Positions 1 to 8,014 of a stretch of DNA of 37,387 nt are shown piece by piece. The number at the start of each line of letters is the position of its first letter. Within the stretch, counting starts at the first letter, position 1. The position numbers and the translations under genes were made by a program. The notes below the pieces were generated by a model, which did no database searches, had not been told where the DNA came from, and worked only from the letters and a program-made list of their open reading frames with translations. The stretch is from Mycoplasmatota bacterium (GTDB lineage Bacteria > Bacillota_I > Bacilli_A > Acholeplasmatales > Acholeplasmataceae): contig JANKMU010000016.1 of NCBI GenBank assembly GCA_024650045.1, forward strand, positions 1-37,387, read 5' to 3'.

Positions 1-59
1 AGACCACAACCCTTTTTAAAGCCTATACTCTACCACAACCTATTTTAAATAACTACTAA
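1..59 (+). other. possible 3' tail of a + strand gene, window edge
   Basis: Reading frame 3 is open from the window edge to a TAA at 57-59, and a terminator hairpin starts seven bases later, which would suit a plus-strand gene ending here. Frame 1 is also open, to a TAA at 46-48. The stretch contains two imperfect copies of ACCACAACC-nn-TTTTAAA, at 3-20 and 32-49, with a period of 29. It is too short to identify any protein, and non-coding spacer is equally possible. Confidence 0.2.
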
Positions 60-65
60 AAGTAT

Positions 66-97
66 AAGCTCAATTCAAGATGAATTGAGCTTTTCTT
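66..97. terminator. intrinsic terminator at left edge
   Basis: A perfect 11-bp stem (66-76 with 82-92) closes a 5-base loop. On the plus strand it is followed by TTTTCTT, so it best fits the end of a plus-strand transcript entering from the left. It may also stop minus-strand transcription of the ankyrin gene, but the minus-side tail (TTATACTTTTA) is a poorer U-tract. Confidence 0.7.
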
Positions 98-132
98 ATA
101 AATGAATATATTGCATATATGTAAAAGTCTTT

Positions 133-1098
133 TTATGAACTACCATTTACTTCTACATCTCTTAATAATCCCACACATAATGATAAATTATACTCTTTAG
201 CATAATCAAGTGCTGTTTTTTGTAATCTATCTTTTTTCATTGGAGTTTCTTTTTCAATTAATTTTCTTAAGTACACATGATCTCTATTTAAAACTGCTAA
301 TGCTAAAGCTTGTTTCTGTACAAGTCTTTCATATTTTGGAGTAATCATATAATCTTGTAAATATTTTAATATATCACTTTTATCAAAAATCATCGCTGTA
401 TCAACTGGTGTCTCATATCTGCGATTATGAATATCAATATACGCATCACTTGCAAGCAATAACCTAACGGTTTCAATAGTTCCGAAACGGACTGCATTAA
501 ATATTGGTGATTCAAATTGATCATTTAATGCATTGGGGTCTAAATTTTGATTTAGCAATAAATCAAGAATTTGTACACTGCTTGTTTTAGCTGCATGATG
601 TAATAGTGTATTGCCATACGTATCCTTGATAAACCAATTTTGTTTGCTTTCTTTTAATAAAAATTGGATAATATCACTTCTACCACCTGCGATTGCATAA
701 TGAACAGGTAATTTGTCTTCACTTGTTTTCTTGTTTAAATATGATCCGGATTCAATTAAAAGTTTAATCATGTCCAAGTCACCTTTAAATGCAGCAAGAT
801 GAATAGGGAGTTCACCATGTCTATTTTCAACATTTACAGATGCAAATTTACTAATCAGTAATTTTGCAATCTCTAGCTTACCTTTTCTCGCACAGTCAAA
901 AAGAGGTGTCTCTCCATGAGCATCCACCATATTAACATTAATATCCATATCCAATAAATACTTAATGACATCCATAGCAGAACCTAAAACTGCATAATGT
1001 AATAAGGTTTTTTTCTTTTCGTCTGCCATTTCTAAATGTGAAAAATGAAGTTTAACAAAATCAAGGTCATTTTCAGTAGCTTTCAAGAATATACTCAT
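133..1098 (-). CDS. ankyrin-repeat protein
   Basis: A 321-residue protein made almost entirely of ankyrin repeats. About seven repeats of roughly 33 residues can be seen, starting near residues 28, 61, 94, 127, 161, 194 and 227, with the usual G-x-T/L-P/L-hh-x-A-A...hhxhLL pattern. A degenerate repeat (TALDYAKEYNLSL) lies near 293-305. No signal peptide or membrane segment is visible, so it is probably a cytosolic protein-binding scaffold whose partner cannot be read from the sequence. The start is preceded by GGTGGTGAT, a fair Shine-Dalgarno. A terminator separates it from hup, so it needs its own promoter. A weak candidate is TTGTAT-17-GATAAA just after that terminator. Its position after HU is not part of the Bacillus-like order. 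Confidence 0.85.
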   Translation of the reverse strand: MSIFLKATENDLDFVKLHFSHLEMADEKKKTLLHYAVLGSAMDVIKYLLDMDINVNMVDAHGETPLFDCARKGKLEIAKLLISKFASVNVENRHGELPIHLAAFKGDLDMIKLLIESGSYLNKKTSEDKLPVHYAIAGGRSDIIQFLLKESKQNWFIKDTYGNTLLHHAAKTSSVQILDLLLNQNLDPNALNDQFESPIFNAVRFGTIETVRLLLASDAYIDIHNRRYETPVDTAMIFDKSDILKYLQDYMITPKYERLVQKQALALAVLNRDHVYLRKLIEKETPMKKDRLQKTALDYAKEYNLSLCVGLLRDVEVNGSS

Positions 1099-1149
1099 CT
1101 AATCACCACCTTCTACCTTTATTTTATCTTAAAATAGTTAAAAATATAC

Positions 1150-1184
1150 AAAAAAAGTACTTATCTTGAGATAAGCACCTTTTT
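1150..1184 (-). terminator. terminator after hup
   Basis: The stem 1157-1165/1170-1178 (9 bp with one G-U pair) has loop TTGA. It is followed on the minus strand by seven Ts (1150-1156). It begins 13 bases beyond the hup stop codon. A T-run on the other flank (1180-1184) could make it work in both directions. Confidence 0.8.
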
Positions 1185-1191
1185 ATTTAAC

Positions 1192-1467
1192 TTATTTTAC
1201 TGCTTCTTTTAATAATTTCCCTGCTCTAAATGCTGGTGATTTTTGTTCTGGAACAGTGATAAGTTCGCCAGTTCTTGGGTTCTTACCAGTTCTCTTTACA
1301 CGATTTCTAACTTCAAAAGTTCCAAATCCTGTAACTACTACTTTTTCTCCACGTCTACCTAATGTTTCAGATACTGTGTCAGTAAATGCTTTTAAAACGT
1401 CCTCAGTCACCTTTTGTGTGACTCCTGCGCGATTCGCCATAACTGCTATCAATTCTGTTTTGTTCAT
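1192..1467 (-). CDS. hup: DNA-binding protein HU
   Basis: A 91-residue HU-family nucleoid protein that dimerises and bends DNA without strong sequence specificity. The length is typical. It has the N-terminal helical dimerisation part (MNKTELIAVMANRAG), the GFGTFEVR signature near residues 47-54, the basic DNA-binding arm with the NPRTGE core near residues 63-68, and the C-terminal SPAFRAGKLLKEAV helix. The Shine-Dalgarno AAGGAGG sits 8 bases before the ATG. It is flanked by its own promoter and terminator, so it is a single-gene unit. It lies downstream of gpsA, as hbs does in Bacillus. Confidence 0.97.
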   Translation of the reverse strand: MNKTELIAVMANRAGVTQKVTEDVLKAFTDTVSETLGRRGEKVVVTGFGTFEVRNRVKRTGKNPRTGELITVPEQKSPAFRAGKLLKEAVK

Positions 1468-1492
1468 TCGATATCCTCCTTAAAGTGATTAT

Positions 1493-1521
1493 ATTTTAAC
1501 AAATATTTATCAATATTGCAA
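1493..1521 (-). promoter_or_regulatory. promoter of hup
   Basis: Sigma-A-type elements TTGCAA (1516-1521) and TAAAAT (1493-1498) have a 17-base spacer and lie about 26 bases upstream of the hup ATG. A TATAAT partly overlaps the -10. The assignment rests on sequence match only. Confidence 0.55.
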
Positions 1522-1570
1522 ACTTTTAGCGTTTTTTCCTACTTATTGTTGGCTTAATAAAGCAAATTTT

Positions 1571-2566
1571 TTAAAAATCCTCTGATTTTAAGTCTCTTGA
1601 GAGTAAATTTTGCAATGCATCTTTGACCGGTAAGTCGTTAAAAATGATGTCATATGCTGCATTAATCATTGGTAATTCGACATGATATTCTTGAGCAAGA
1701 TGATACATAGCTTCTATCGTTCTAATGCCTTCAATGGTTTGTTTTTGTTCTGCATAAACTTGATCAACTGGAATTCCTTGTCCTATTTTTTTGCCTGCTG
1801 TAAAGTTTCTAGAGTTTTCTGATGATGCAGTAACAATTAAATCACCGATACCAGTTAAACCATAAGCAGTTTCTTTTTTCCCACCCATAATTTCAACAAC
1901 TCTAATAATTTCAATAATACCTCGTGTAATAACAGCAGCTCTTGCGTTCTCGCCTAATCCTAAGCCTGTGCAGGCACCTGATATGACTGCTATCGCATTT
2001 TTAACTGCTCCTCCTACCTCACAACCTATAAGGTCGTTTGAGGTGTATACTCTAAGGTATTGCTCATTTGAAAAAATGAGTTGAACTTGTTCAGAAAGTT
2101 TTTGATCTTTGCTTGAACTAACTAATAAAGTTAACTTTCTTAGTATCACTTCTTCAGCATGTGATGGACCTGTTAAAACGACAAAACCTTTGAGATGATC
2201 TTTCTTGATTTCTTCTTCAACAATTTCACTTACACGCTTTAAAGTTTCAGGTTCAATACCTTTAGAAACATTGATAAATACACTTGGCTTATATAACAAT
2301 TGGTTGATTTCCTTTAAAACTGATCGTACAGCTTTTGTTGGAACACTTAAAAGAAAATAGTTTGAAAAATCAATGACTTCTTTTAAATTTGTAGTTGCTA
2401 CAACTTCATCTGGTAATACTGTGTCAAAAAAAGGATGTAAATGATGATTGATTTTCTCAACTGCTTTTGGATTAATATCATAAATGAGTACGCGATGTCC
2501 ATTATCATGTAATGTTTGGCCTAATGTAGTCCCCCACGCACCACCACCGATAATACTGATGTTCAT
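1571..2566 (-). CDS. gpsA: glycerol-3-phosphate dehydrogenase [NAD(P)+]
   Basis: This cytosolic enzyme reduces dihydroxyacetone phosphate to sn-glycerol 3-phosphate, the backbone for membrane phospholipids; pgsA elsewhere in this window uses a product of that pathway. At 331 residues it is full length. The N-terminal Rossmann glycine motif GGGAWG is at residues 7-12, NVSKGIE near 99-105 and GPSHAEE near 133-139. The catalytic lysine falls in GGAVKNA (about K189), and the GLTGIGDL substrate-domain motif follows. Its ATG lies one base after the der stop codon, so it is surely translated from the cmk-rpsA-der-gpsA mRNA. The Shine-Dalgarno (AGAAGG) is inside the end of der. No clear terminator follows before the hup promoter. 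Confidence 0.96.
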   Translation of the reverse strand: MNISIIGGGAWGTTLGQTLHDNGHRVLIYDINPKAVEKINHHLHPFFDTVLPDEVVATTNLKEVIDFSNYFLLSVPTKAVRSVLKEINQLLYKPSVFINVSKGIEPETLKRVSEIVEEEIKKDHLKGFVVLTGPSHAEEVILRKLTLLVSSSKDQKLSEQVQLIFSNEQYLRVYTSNDLIGCEVGGAVKNAIAVISGACTGLGLGENARAAVITRGIIEIIRVVEIMGGKKETAYGLTGIGDLIVTASSENSRNFTAGKKIGQGIPVDQVYAEQKQTIEGIRTIEAMYHLAQEYHVELPMINAAYDIIFNDLPVKDALQNLLSRDLKSEDF

Positions 2567-2567
2567 A

Positions 2568-3872
2568 CTATGCCTTCTTTCTTAATATTAATTTAATTGG
2601 TGTTCCCGTAAAATCTATTGCACTTCTAAACTGATTATTTAAATATCTCAAATATGAGAAATGGACAAAATCCGGATTGTTGACAAACAAAATAAATGTA
2701 GGTGGTTTGATTGCAACTTGTGTCACATAATTAAACTGTGCTTTACCATGATTAAATATCGGAGTTGGATTCATCGCAACCGCATCACTCAATAAATCAT
2801 TAAGTATACTTGTTTGAACAGATTTCTTATAATTGTCAAATGCAGTGTTAATTGCTGGAAAAATCGTGTTTAAACGATCACTATATTTTGCTGACACGAA
2901 AACGATTTGTGCATAATCCAAAAATTTGAATTCTTCTTTAATTTTTTCTTCCATTTTTTTCATTGTTTTATCGTTCTTTTCAACTGCATCCCATTTATTA
3001 ACGACAATAACAACAGCTTTCCCATAATCAGAAATATATCCTGCTACATGCTTATCTTGTTCTATTATGCCTTCTACGCCATCAATAATGAGAAGTGAAA
3101 CATCACTACGTTCAATGGCACTTAATGCTCTAAGTACACTATATTTATCTGTGTTCTCGTATATTTTCCCACGTTTTTTGATACCAGCTGTATCAATAAC
3201 GACATATTGCTTTTTATCCTTTTTAAACTGTGTATCAATAGCATCAGTTGTTGTTCCTGAAATTTCACTTACAATAACTCTTTCTTCTCCTAGTATAGCA
3301 TTGGTAAGTGATGATTTTCCAACATTTGGTCTTCCAACAATAGAAAAAGAGATAACATCTTCTTCATAAACAACATCTTCTTCAGTCATATAACTAATAA
3401 CTTTATCTAGTAAATCACCAATTCCAATACCATGATGGCTACTGATTGCAATTGGATCTCCTAATCCTAATGCATAAAATTCGTATGCATTATTCATTTG
3501 ATTAACATCATCTATTTTATTGACTGCTAAAATCACAGGTTTGTTCGAACTATATAATAATTTTGCAATATAATAATCACTATCAACTAAACCGTTTTTA
3601 CCGTCTACAACAAAAATGATGGTATCTGCTTCATCCATCGCAACTTGTGCTTGTGCTTTTATTTGATTTAAAAAAGGAGCATCGCCTATGTCGATGCCCC
3701 CTGTGTCTATGACTCTAAAATTCTTGGTCAACCATTCAGCTCTGGCATAAATACGATCTCGTGTGACGCCAGCTTCATCATCGGTAATCGATAGTCTTGA
3801 TCCAACCAAGCGGTTGAACAAACTAGACTTACCGACGTTTGGACGGCCAACAATTGCTACCTTATAAGGCAT
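2568..3872 (-). CDS. der: ribosome assembly GTPase Der (EngA)
   Basis: Der is the tandem GTPase needed for maturation of the 50S ribosomal subunit. The 434-residue protein has two complete G domains. The first has GRPNVGKSS at 9-17, DTGG at 56-59 and NKID at 118-121. The second has another GRPNVGKSS near residue 180, DTAG, and NKWD. A C-terminal KH-like domain follows (about 350-434). The length matches the family. It lies between rpsA (11 bases upstream) and gpsA (1 base downstream), the Bacillus arrangement with the yph genes removed. Confidence 0.97.
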   Translation of the reverse strand: MPYKVAIVGRPNVGKSSLFNRLVGSRLSITDDEAGVTRDRIYARAEWLTKNFRVIDTGGIDIGDAPFLNQIKAQAQVAMDEADTIIFVVDGKNGLVDSDYYIAKLLYSSNKPVILAVNKIDDVNQMNNAYEFYALGLGDPIAISSHHGIGIGDLLDKVISYMTEEDVVYEEDVISFSIVGRPNVGKSSLTNAILGEERVIVSEISGTTTDAIDTQFKKDKKQYVVIDTAGIKKRGKIYENTDKYSVLRALSAIERSDVSLLIIDGVEGIIEQDKHVAGYISDYGKAVVIVVNKWDAVEKNDKTMKKMEEKIKEEFKFLDYAQIVFVSAKYSDRLNTIFPAINTAFDNYKKSVQTSILNDLLSDAVAMNPTPIFNHGKAQFNYVTQVAIKPPTFILFVNNPDFVHFSYLRYLNNQFRSAIDFTGTPIKLILRKKA

Positions 3873-3881
3873 AATTAAAAC

Positions 3882-5309
3882 CTACTTTTTTTTACTGTTC
3901 TTTTTTTTCTTTTTTCCGTCATCTTCCAATTCATCAGCAAATAAATCACCAATGGTTGGGTTATCAGTTGATTCTTCATCTTCTAAATATTGTTCAAATG
4001 TTGCACGTTCTGCTTTTTCTAATACTCTACGAATTGATAATCTGACAAACCATTGATCTTTATTGATATCAATGATGACAGCTTGAACTTCATCACCTTC
4101 AGCAAAGTAATCTTCAACTTTTCCAATGCGTTCATTTGATAATTCACTAAATGGAATATCACCTTCAACACCCTGAACTTCGACTTTTAGTCCATCTTTA
4201 GAAACAGATTTAACAACTGCTTTTACAACATCACCACGTTTTAATGTTACATTTTTCCATGGATTATCTTCTAAAGCTTTTCTTGAAAGTGCGATTCTTT
4301 CTTTCTTTAAGTCCATTTGAATAATGCTTAAAGTTACTTCGTCACCAATTTTTACATAACTATCAAAATTGTCATTTGGATTCCATGAGAATTCATTTTT
4401 ATGGAGTAAACCTCTAACATCTTTTGCAACTTCAACAATAATACCAAAAGGTAATTTTTGAAAAACAGTACCTGTAACTGTATCACCAATTTTATGATCA
4501 TGATAAAAAGCTTCATAAGGAGTCTTTTCAAGTGCTTTCATTGATAAATCAAGGCGATTGCCTTCTTTTTTAATGATTTTAACTTGAATTTCTTGTCCTA
4601 ATGTTAAAACATCATCAATTTTTTCAATACGATAATGACTAACCTGAGATATTCTTAAAAGACCTACAACATGATCAAAACGGATTGTTGCTGCATGTGG
4701 TTCGATTTTATCGACAACACCAGTAACAACATCACCTGTATTAATTTGTTCTAGTTCTTCTTGTCTTGCTTGAATACGTTTTTCGTAGGCTTCTTGTCTT
4801 TCTTTTTCAAAAATTACTTTTCTAGAAGCAACAATTCTTTTACTTCTACCACGTTGAGTCGCTTCAATAATCTGAATTTCTAAGGTTTTACCTTTTAAAG
4901 ATTCCTTTTCTTTAACTAGATCAAAATCTAATAGACTGTAAGGAAGAAAAACTTCATTGTCCATATAATTTAAAACAATACCTTTATCTACTATTTTTTT
5001 AACTTTAGCTTTTACAGTTTCACCTGATTCAACTAAGTCTTGAATTTTCTCAAATTTCTCTTCAATTAAAAGAGGAAGACGTGATAAAAGGATTTGCGTT
5101 GGTTCATCAGTAATCTTTTGAACTTTTGCTTTTACCCTATCGCCTTCTTTGACAAACCCAATAAATGTTTCTGGTGCGGGTCTATCATAGTTGTCTAAAT
5201 GTATTTTACCTTCTGTTCGATCTTGGATGTCTAGATAAATCGTATTCTCTTCTACTTTGATGACGGTACCCTCTACGATTTGGCCCACCTTCAATAACTT
5301 AAACTCCAT
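3882..5309 (-). CDS. rpsA: S1-domain RNA-binding protein (ribosomal protein S1 homologue)
   Basis: A 475-residue protein with five S1/OB repeats that I place at about 5-78, 93-165, 189-260, 272-344 and 356-430. They are followed by an acidic stretch and a lysine-rich tail (GKKKKKNSKKK). The Bacillus relative YpfD has four S1 domains and about 380 residues, so this one is longer by roughly one domain plus the tail. The likely role is binding mRNA on or near the 30S subunit. Low-GC S1 homologues are not always strict ribosomal proteins, so 'S1-like' is the safer reading. It starts one base after the cmk stop codon, with GGAG inside the end of cmk. Gene order cmk-S1 is conserved in Firmicutes and in many other bacteria. 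Confidence 0.93.
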   Translation of the reverse strand: MEFKLLKVGQIVEGTVIKVEENTIYLDIQDRTEGKIHLDNYDRPAPETFIGFVKEGDRVKAKVQKITDEPTQILLSRLPLLIEEKFEKIQDLVESGETVKAKVKKIVDKGIVLNYMDNEVFLPYSLLDFDLVKEKESLKGKTLEIQIIEATQRGRSKRIVASRKVIFEKERQEAYEKRIQARQEELEQINTGDVVTGVVDKIEPHAATIRFDHVVGLLRISQVSHYRIEKIDDVLTLGQEIQVKIIKKEGNRLDLSMKALEKTPYEAFYHDHKIGDTVTGTVFQKLPFGIIVEVAKDVRGLLHKNEFSWNPNDNFDSYVKIGDEVTLSIIQMDLKKERIALSRKALEDNPWKNVTLKRGDVVKAVVKSVSKDGLKVEVQGVEGDIPFSELSNERIGKVEDYFAEGDEVQAVIIDINKDQWFVRLSIRRVLEKAERATFEQYLEDEESTDNPTIGDLFADELEDDGKKKKKNSKKK

Positions 5310-5310
5310 G

Positions 5311-5967
5311 TTAATTCTCCTTTTTGTCGGTTAATTCTATAATTTTATTAACCACCTCTTCAATGGTTAAATAAGTTGTATCTAATAGTACTGCATCACT
5401 TGCGATTCTAAGTGGTGATTCTTTTCTTGTTGAATCTTTTTGGTCACGCTTTAAAATATCTTCAATGACTTTAGACATTTCTGATGACTTTCCTTTTTTT
5501 AATAGTTCTTTATGGCGACGTTGTGCGCGCTCTTCTACATTGGCAGTTAAAAAAATTTTTAAATCTGCACTTGGTAGAACAACCGTTCCAATGTCTCTAC
5601 CATCCATGACAATGTTACCTTTTTTTGCTGCATTTTTTTGAAGTTCAACAAGTTTTTTTCTTACGTATGGAAAACTAGAAACTAATGAAACATTATTTGT
5701 TACTGCTTCATTGCGAATGGCTTCAGTAACATCTCTATCATCAATAAATATGCGATTATTATCATAATGTATATTGGAGGTTTCTAAAAAACGATACGAC
5801 GCTTCATCGTTTAAATCAATATCAAGTTCAATTGCCTGAAGTGTCACAGCGCGATACATTGCTCCTGTATCGATATGCGTCCATCCCAATTTTTTAGCTA
5901 TTAAAGAACTAATTGTGCTTTTCCCTGATCCTGCAGGTCCATCAATGGCTAATTTGTATCCTGGCAT
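5311..5967 (-). CDS. cmk: cytidylate kinase
   Basis: Phosphorylates CMP and dCMP to the diphosphates with ATP. The protein has 218 residues, typical for bacterial Cmk. The P-loop GPAGSGKST is at 10-18, DTGAMYRA is in the NMP-binding region, and DGRDIGT and the lid-region arginines (RRHKEL) follow. The ATG is preceded by GGAGGAAAGAC. It is the first gene of an operon continuing into rpsA, der and gpsA, with an extended -10 promoter just upstream (5989-5997). Some read-through from rluB is likely because no terminator separates them. Confidence 0.97.
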   Translation of the reverse strand: MPGYKLAIDGPAGSGKSTISSLIAKKLGWTHIDTGAMYRAVTLQAIELDIDLNDEASYRFLETSNIHYDNNRIFIDDRDVTEAIRNEAVTNNVSLVSSFPYVRKKLVELQKNAAKKGNIVMDGRDIGTVVLPSADLKIFLTANVEERAQRRHKELLKKGKSSEMSKVIEDILKRDQKDSTRKESPLRIASDAVLLDTTYLTIEEVVNKIIELTDKKEN

Positions 5968-5988
5968 GTCTTTCCTCCATACATCATA

Positions 5989-5997
5989 ATTATAACA
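5989..5997 (-). promoter_or_regulatory. extended -10 promoter of cmk operon
   Basis: On the minus strand the sequence reads TGTTATAAT, a perfect -10 with an upstream TG at the extended position. No good -35 hexamer is seen. Transcription would start about 15 bases before the cmk ATG. Confidence 0.55.
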
Positions 5998-6025
5998 TAG
6001 ATTTATATGATATTATTACGATTTC

Positions 6026-6760
6026 CTATTTTTTTAATTGTGAATTTGCATACAATTTTTTTACTTCGTGAACACGTAATGGTCGGTAGGTCCCGCGTTC
6101 AACACCATCAAGTGTTAAGAAATCATAACGTATACGTGTAAGTTTTTTGACGGGATGTCCAATTGCTTCAAACATTTTTCTAACTTGTTTGTTTCTGCCT
6201 TCTGTTAATGTAATACTTAATAATGTCGATTGATGAACTTTATTTAGTTCAACAATAGACACAGATTTTGGAATTGCCAAATAGTTGTCATCAATTCTTA
6301 CACCTTTTCTAAGTTGTACTACTTTTTTACGAATAACAATACCTTCAACGCGAGCAAGATATTCTTTTTCAATTTCATGTTCAGGATGTGTTAATCTATT
6401 GGTGAAATCTCCGTCATTTGTTAAAAGAAGTAAACCGGCAGTATCAAAGTCTAGACGACCAACAGGATATAATCGAACATTTTTATGTTCATCTTCTAAA
6501 AGATCAATAACCGTTTTTCGATTTTTTTCATCAGATGTTGTTGAGACGTAACCAGTTGGCTTGTTTAACAAAAAATAAAGATGTTCTGCCAATTCAATTG
6601 GTTTTCCATCTACTTCAATTTTGTCTTTTTTATCTACTTTAAAACCTAGCTCATTGACAACGACACCATTGACTTTGACGCGACCTTCTAAAATAATTTC
6701 TTCAGATTTACGTCTAGATGCGATGTTTGCTTGGGCTAATACTTTTTGCAAACGTTCCAT
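6026..6760 (-). CDS. rluB: 23S rRNA pseudouridine synthase, RluB/RsuA family
   Basis: Converts a specific uridine in large-subunit rRNA to pseudouridine. The target site is inferred from the family, since RluB, RluE, RluF and RsuA look alike. An S4 RNA-binding domain occupies residues 1-60 (MERLQKVLAQANIASRRKSE). The catalytic motif GRLDFDTAGLLLLTND has its essential Asp at D104, and EGRNKQVRKMFEA lies in the C-terminal half. The 244-residue length is normal. The start follows CAGGTGAAT, a Shine-Dalgarno only about 10 bases from the predicted transcription start. No terminator is visible between this gene and cmk. Confidence 0.93.
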   Translation of the reverse strand: MERLQKVLAQANIASRRKSEEIILEGRVKVNGVVVNELGFKVDKKDKIEVDGKPIELAEHLYFLLNKPTGYVSTTSDEKNRKTVIDLLEDEHKNVRLYPVGRLDFDTAGLLLLTNDGDFTNRLTHPEHEIEKEYLARVEGIVIRKKVVQLRKGVRIDDNYLAIPKSVSIVELNKVHQSTLLSITLTEGRNKQVRKMFEAIGHPVKKLTRIRYDFLTLDGVERGTYRPLRVHEVKKLYANSQLKK

Positions 6761-6777
6761 ATTTATTCACCTGTATT

Positions 6778-6786
6778 ATTATAGCA
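6778..6786 (-). promoter_or_regulatory. extended -10 promoter of rluB
   Basis: The minus strand reads TGCTATAAT. The distance from the end of the -10 to the ATG is 17 bases, so the mRNA leader is only about 10 bases and begins at or just before the Shine-Dalgarno. Confidence 0.55.
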
Positions 6787-6818
6787 TACTTTTCTAAAAG
6801 AAACATGTGATATAAATA

Positions 6819-6877
6819 AGAAAAAATGAAAAAAGATATTTGAGAATGGATTTTTCTCTAAACATCTTTTTTCATTT
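6819..6877 (-). terminator. long terminator after efp
   Basis: A 14-bp perfect stem (6824-6837 with 6864-6877) continues inward, after a mismatch and a bulge, with TTT/AAA and GAGAA/TTCTC pairs around loop AAATCCA. A T-rich tail follows on the minus strand. It starts about 20 bases beyond the efp stop codon. Its symmetry suggests it could block transcription from both sides. Confidence 0.85.
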
Positions 6878-6896
6878 GTATTACTGAGTTTAGTTG

Positions 6897-7460
6897 TTAT
6901 TTATCTCTTGAAACATATGAACCATCTTGAGTACTAACAATAATTTTTTCGCCCTCTTCAATAAACATTGGAACTTTTACTAAAAGGCCTGTTTGCATAA
7001 TTGCATCTTTCATTGCATTTGTTTTAGTATCTCCTTTAACACCTGGAACTGTTTCTCTAACTTCTAGAACAACTTTATCTGGTAATGAAACACCTAATAT
7101 TTCGGTATTGTTATAAAACATAACTTCTACTTCCATACCTTCAAAAATAAAATTCAATTCTTTCTCAAGCTGTGCTCCTGGTATTTCAAGTTGTTCATAG
7201 TTTTCAGTGTTCATGAAAACATGATTTTCACCAGAAATATAGAGGTATTGCATTTGAATCTTATCGATTTGTGCACGCTCAATTTTTGTTCCTGCATTAA
7301 ATGTGTAATCTGTAACTGCCCCAGTTCTTAAATTTCTGAGTTTCGTTCTGACGAACGCTGCTCCTTTACCTGGCTTAACATGCATAAATTCTATAACTGA
7401 ATAGATATTACCATCATGTAATATTGTTTGCCCTGTTTTAAATTCATTTGTACTAATCAT
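6897..7460 (-). CDS. efp: elongation factor P
   Basis: EF-P enters the E site of stalled ribosomes and rescues synthesis of polyproline stretches. The protein has 187 residues and three beta-barrel domains: KOW-like 1-64, OB 65-127 and OB 128-187. The tip lysine is K32 in [11 protein letters not shown], the position modified with 5-aminopentanol in Bacillus; no modification gene is visible here. The C-terminal GDTKTNAMK and [13 protein letters not shown] motifs are present. It is a single-gene unit with its own promoter and strong terminator. Its position beside aroQ matches Bacillus (yqhS-yqhT-efp), minus the peptidase gene yqhT. Confidence 0.97.
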   Translation of the reverse strand: MISTNEFKTGQTILHDGNIYSVIEFMHVKPGKGAAFVRTKLRNLRTGAVTDYTFNAGTKIERAQIDKIQMQYLYISGENHVFMNTENYEQLEIPGAQLEKELNFIFEGMEVEVMFYNNTEILGVSLPDKVVLEVRETVPGVKGDTKTNAMKDAIMQTGLLVKVPMFIEEGEKIIVSTQDGSYVSRDK

Positions 7461-7493
7461 TGGTTTAACTCCTTAAGTTTTTTTGCCGTTTTT

Positions 7494-7522
7494 ATTATAC
7501 ATGAAAATATCGATATAAACAA
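7494..7522 (-). promoter_or_regulatory. promoter of efp
   Basis: TTGTTT (7517-7522) and a perfect TATAAT (7494-7499) are 17 bases apart. The leader is about 25-30 bases and carries TAAGGAG before the ATG. Confidence 0.65.
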
Positions 7523-7559
7523 GATTTATATGTTTAACTGAGTCTTTATTGTATCAACT

Positions 7560-7590
7560 AAAAGAAAAGACTAACAATAATGCTAGTCTT
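7560..7590 (-). terminator. terminator overlapping the aroQ stop codon
   Basis: A 10-bp stem with one G-U pair (7567-7576/7581-7590) and a 4-base loop is followed on the minus strand by TTTTCTTTT. The upstream arm contains the last codons and the stop codon (7583-7585) of aroQ. It ends the operon that begins at 15258. Confidence 0.85.
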
Positions 7591-8014
7591 CTAAATTAAG
7601 TAAATATTCAACAGCCTCTAAATAACTATCCATTTTTTTTCCCATAAAGCGTTTATTACAAACATCTTTAATGTAATCAACTTTTCGAAAATCTTCTCTA
7701 TTTTCAACATCAGACAGGTGAACTTCAACTTTAGGAATTTCTAGTAATTCTAATGCATCGCGAATTGCTATCGAAGTATGTGAGAATGCTCCAGCATTGA
7801 TGATTAATGCATCATATGATTCTTCAAGTGAATGCTGAATAACTTCTATAATTTCGCCTTCATAATTCGATTGAAAGAATGTGAAATTGATATCTGGAAA
7901 ATGATTTGTTGCGAGTTCTTCATACAAATGTTCTAATGTAAAAGCTCCATATAGTTTAGGATCTCTTTTGCCAAGCATATTAAGATTGGGTCCGTGTATG
8001 ACAAATAAATTCAT
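7583..8014 (-). CDS. aroQ: 3-dehydroquinate dehydratase, type II
   Basis: Removes water from 3-dehydroquinate to give 3-dehydroshikimate in the shikimate pathway. The 143-residue length and motifs fit the small dodecameric type II enzymes. IHGPNLNMLGKRDPKLYG carries the catalytic loop Arg and Tyr, followed by QSNYEGEII, INAGAFSHTSIAIRDAL and VEVHLSDVENREDFR. The ATG overlaps the aroK stop codon (ATGA), so the two genes are translationally coupled. No other shikimate-pathway gene apart from aroK is in the window. Confidence 0.95.
   Translation of the reverse strand: MNLFVIHGPNLNMLGKRDPKLYGAFTLEHLYEELATNHFPDINFTFFQSNYEGEIIEVIQHSLEESYDALIINAGAFSHTSIAIRDALELLEIPKVEVHLSDVENREDFRKVDYIKDVCNKRFMGKKMDSYLEAVEYLLNLED

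Noticed and set aside
1-60. Possible CRISPR array end from a 29-base periodic motif
   Set aside because: Only two imperfect copies, no constant repeat plus variable spacer structure, and no cas genes in the window.
1500-1570. Terminator after gpsA
   Set aside because: Only a 4-5 bp weak stem without a U-tract is present on the minus strand, so it is not supported.
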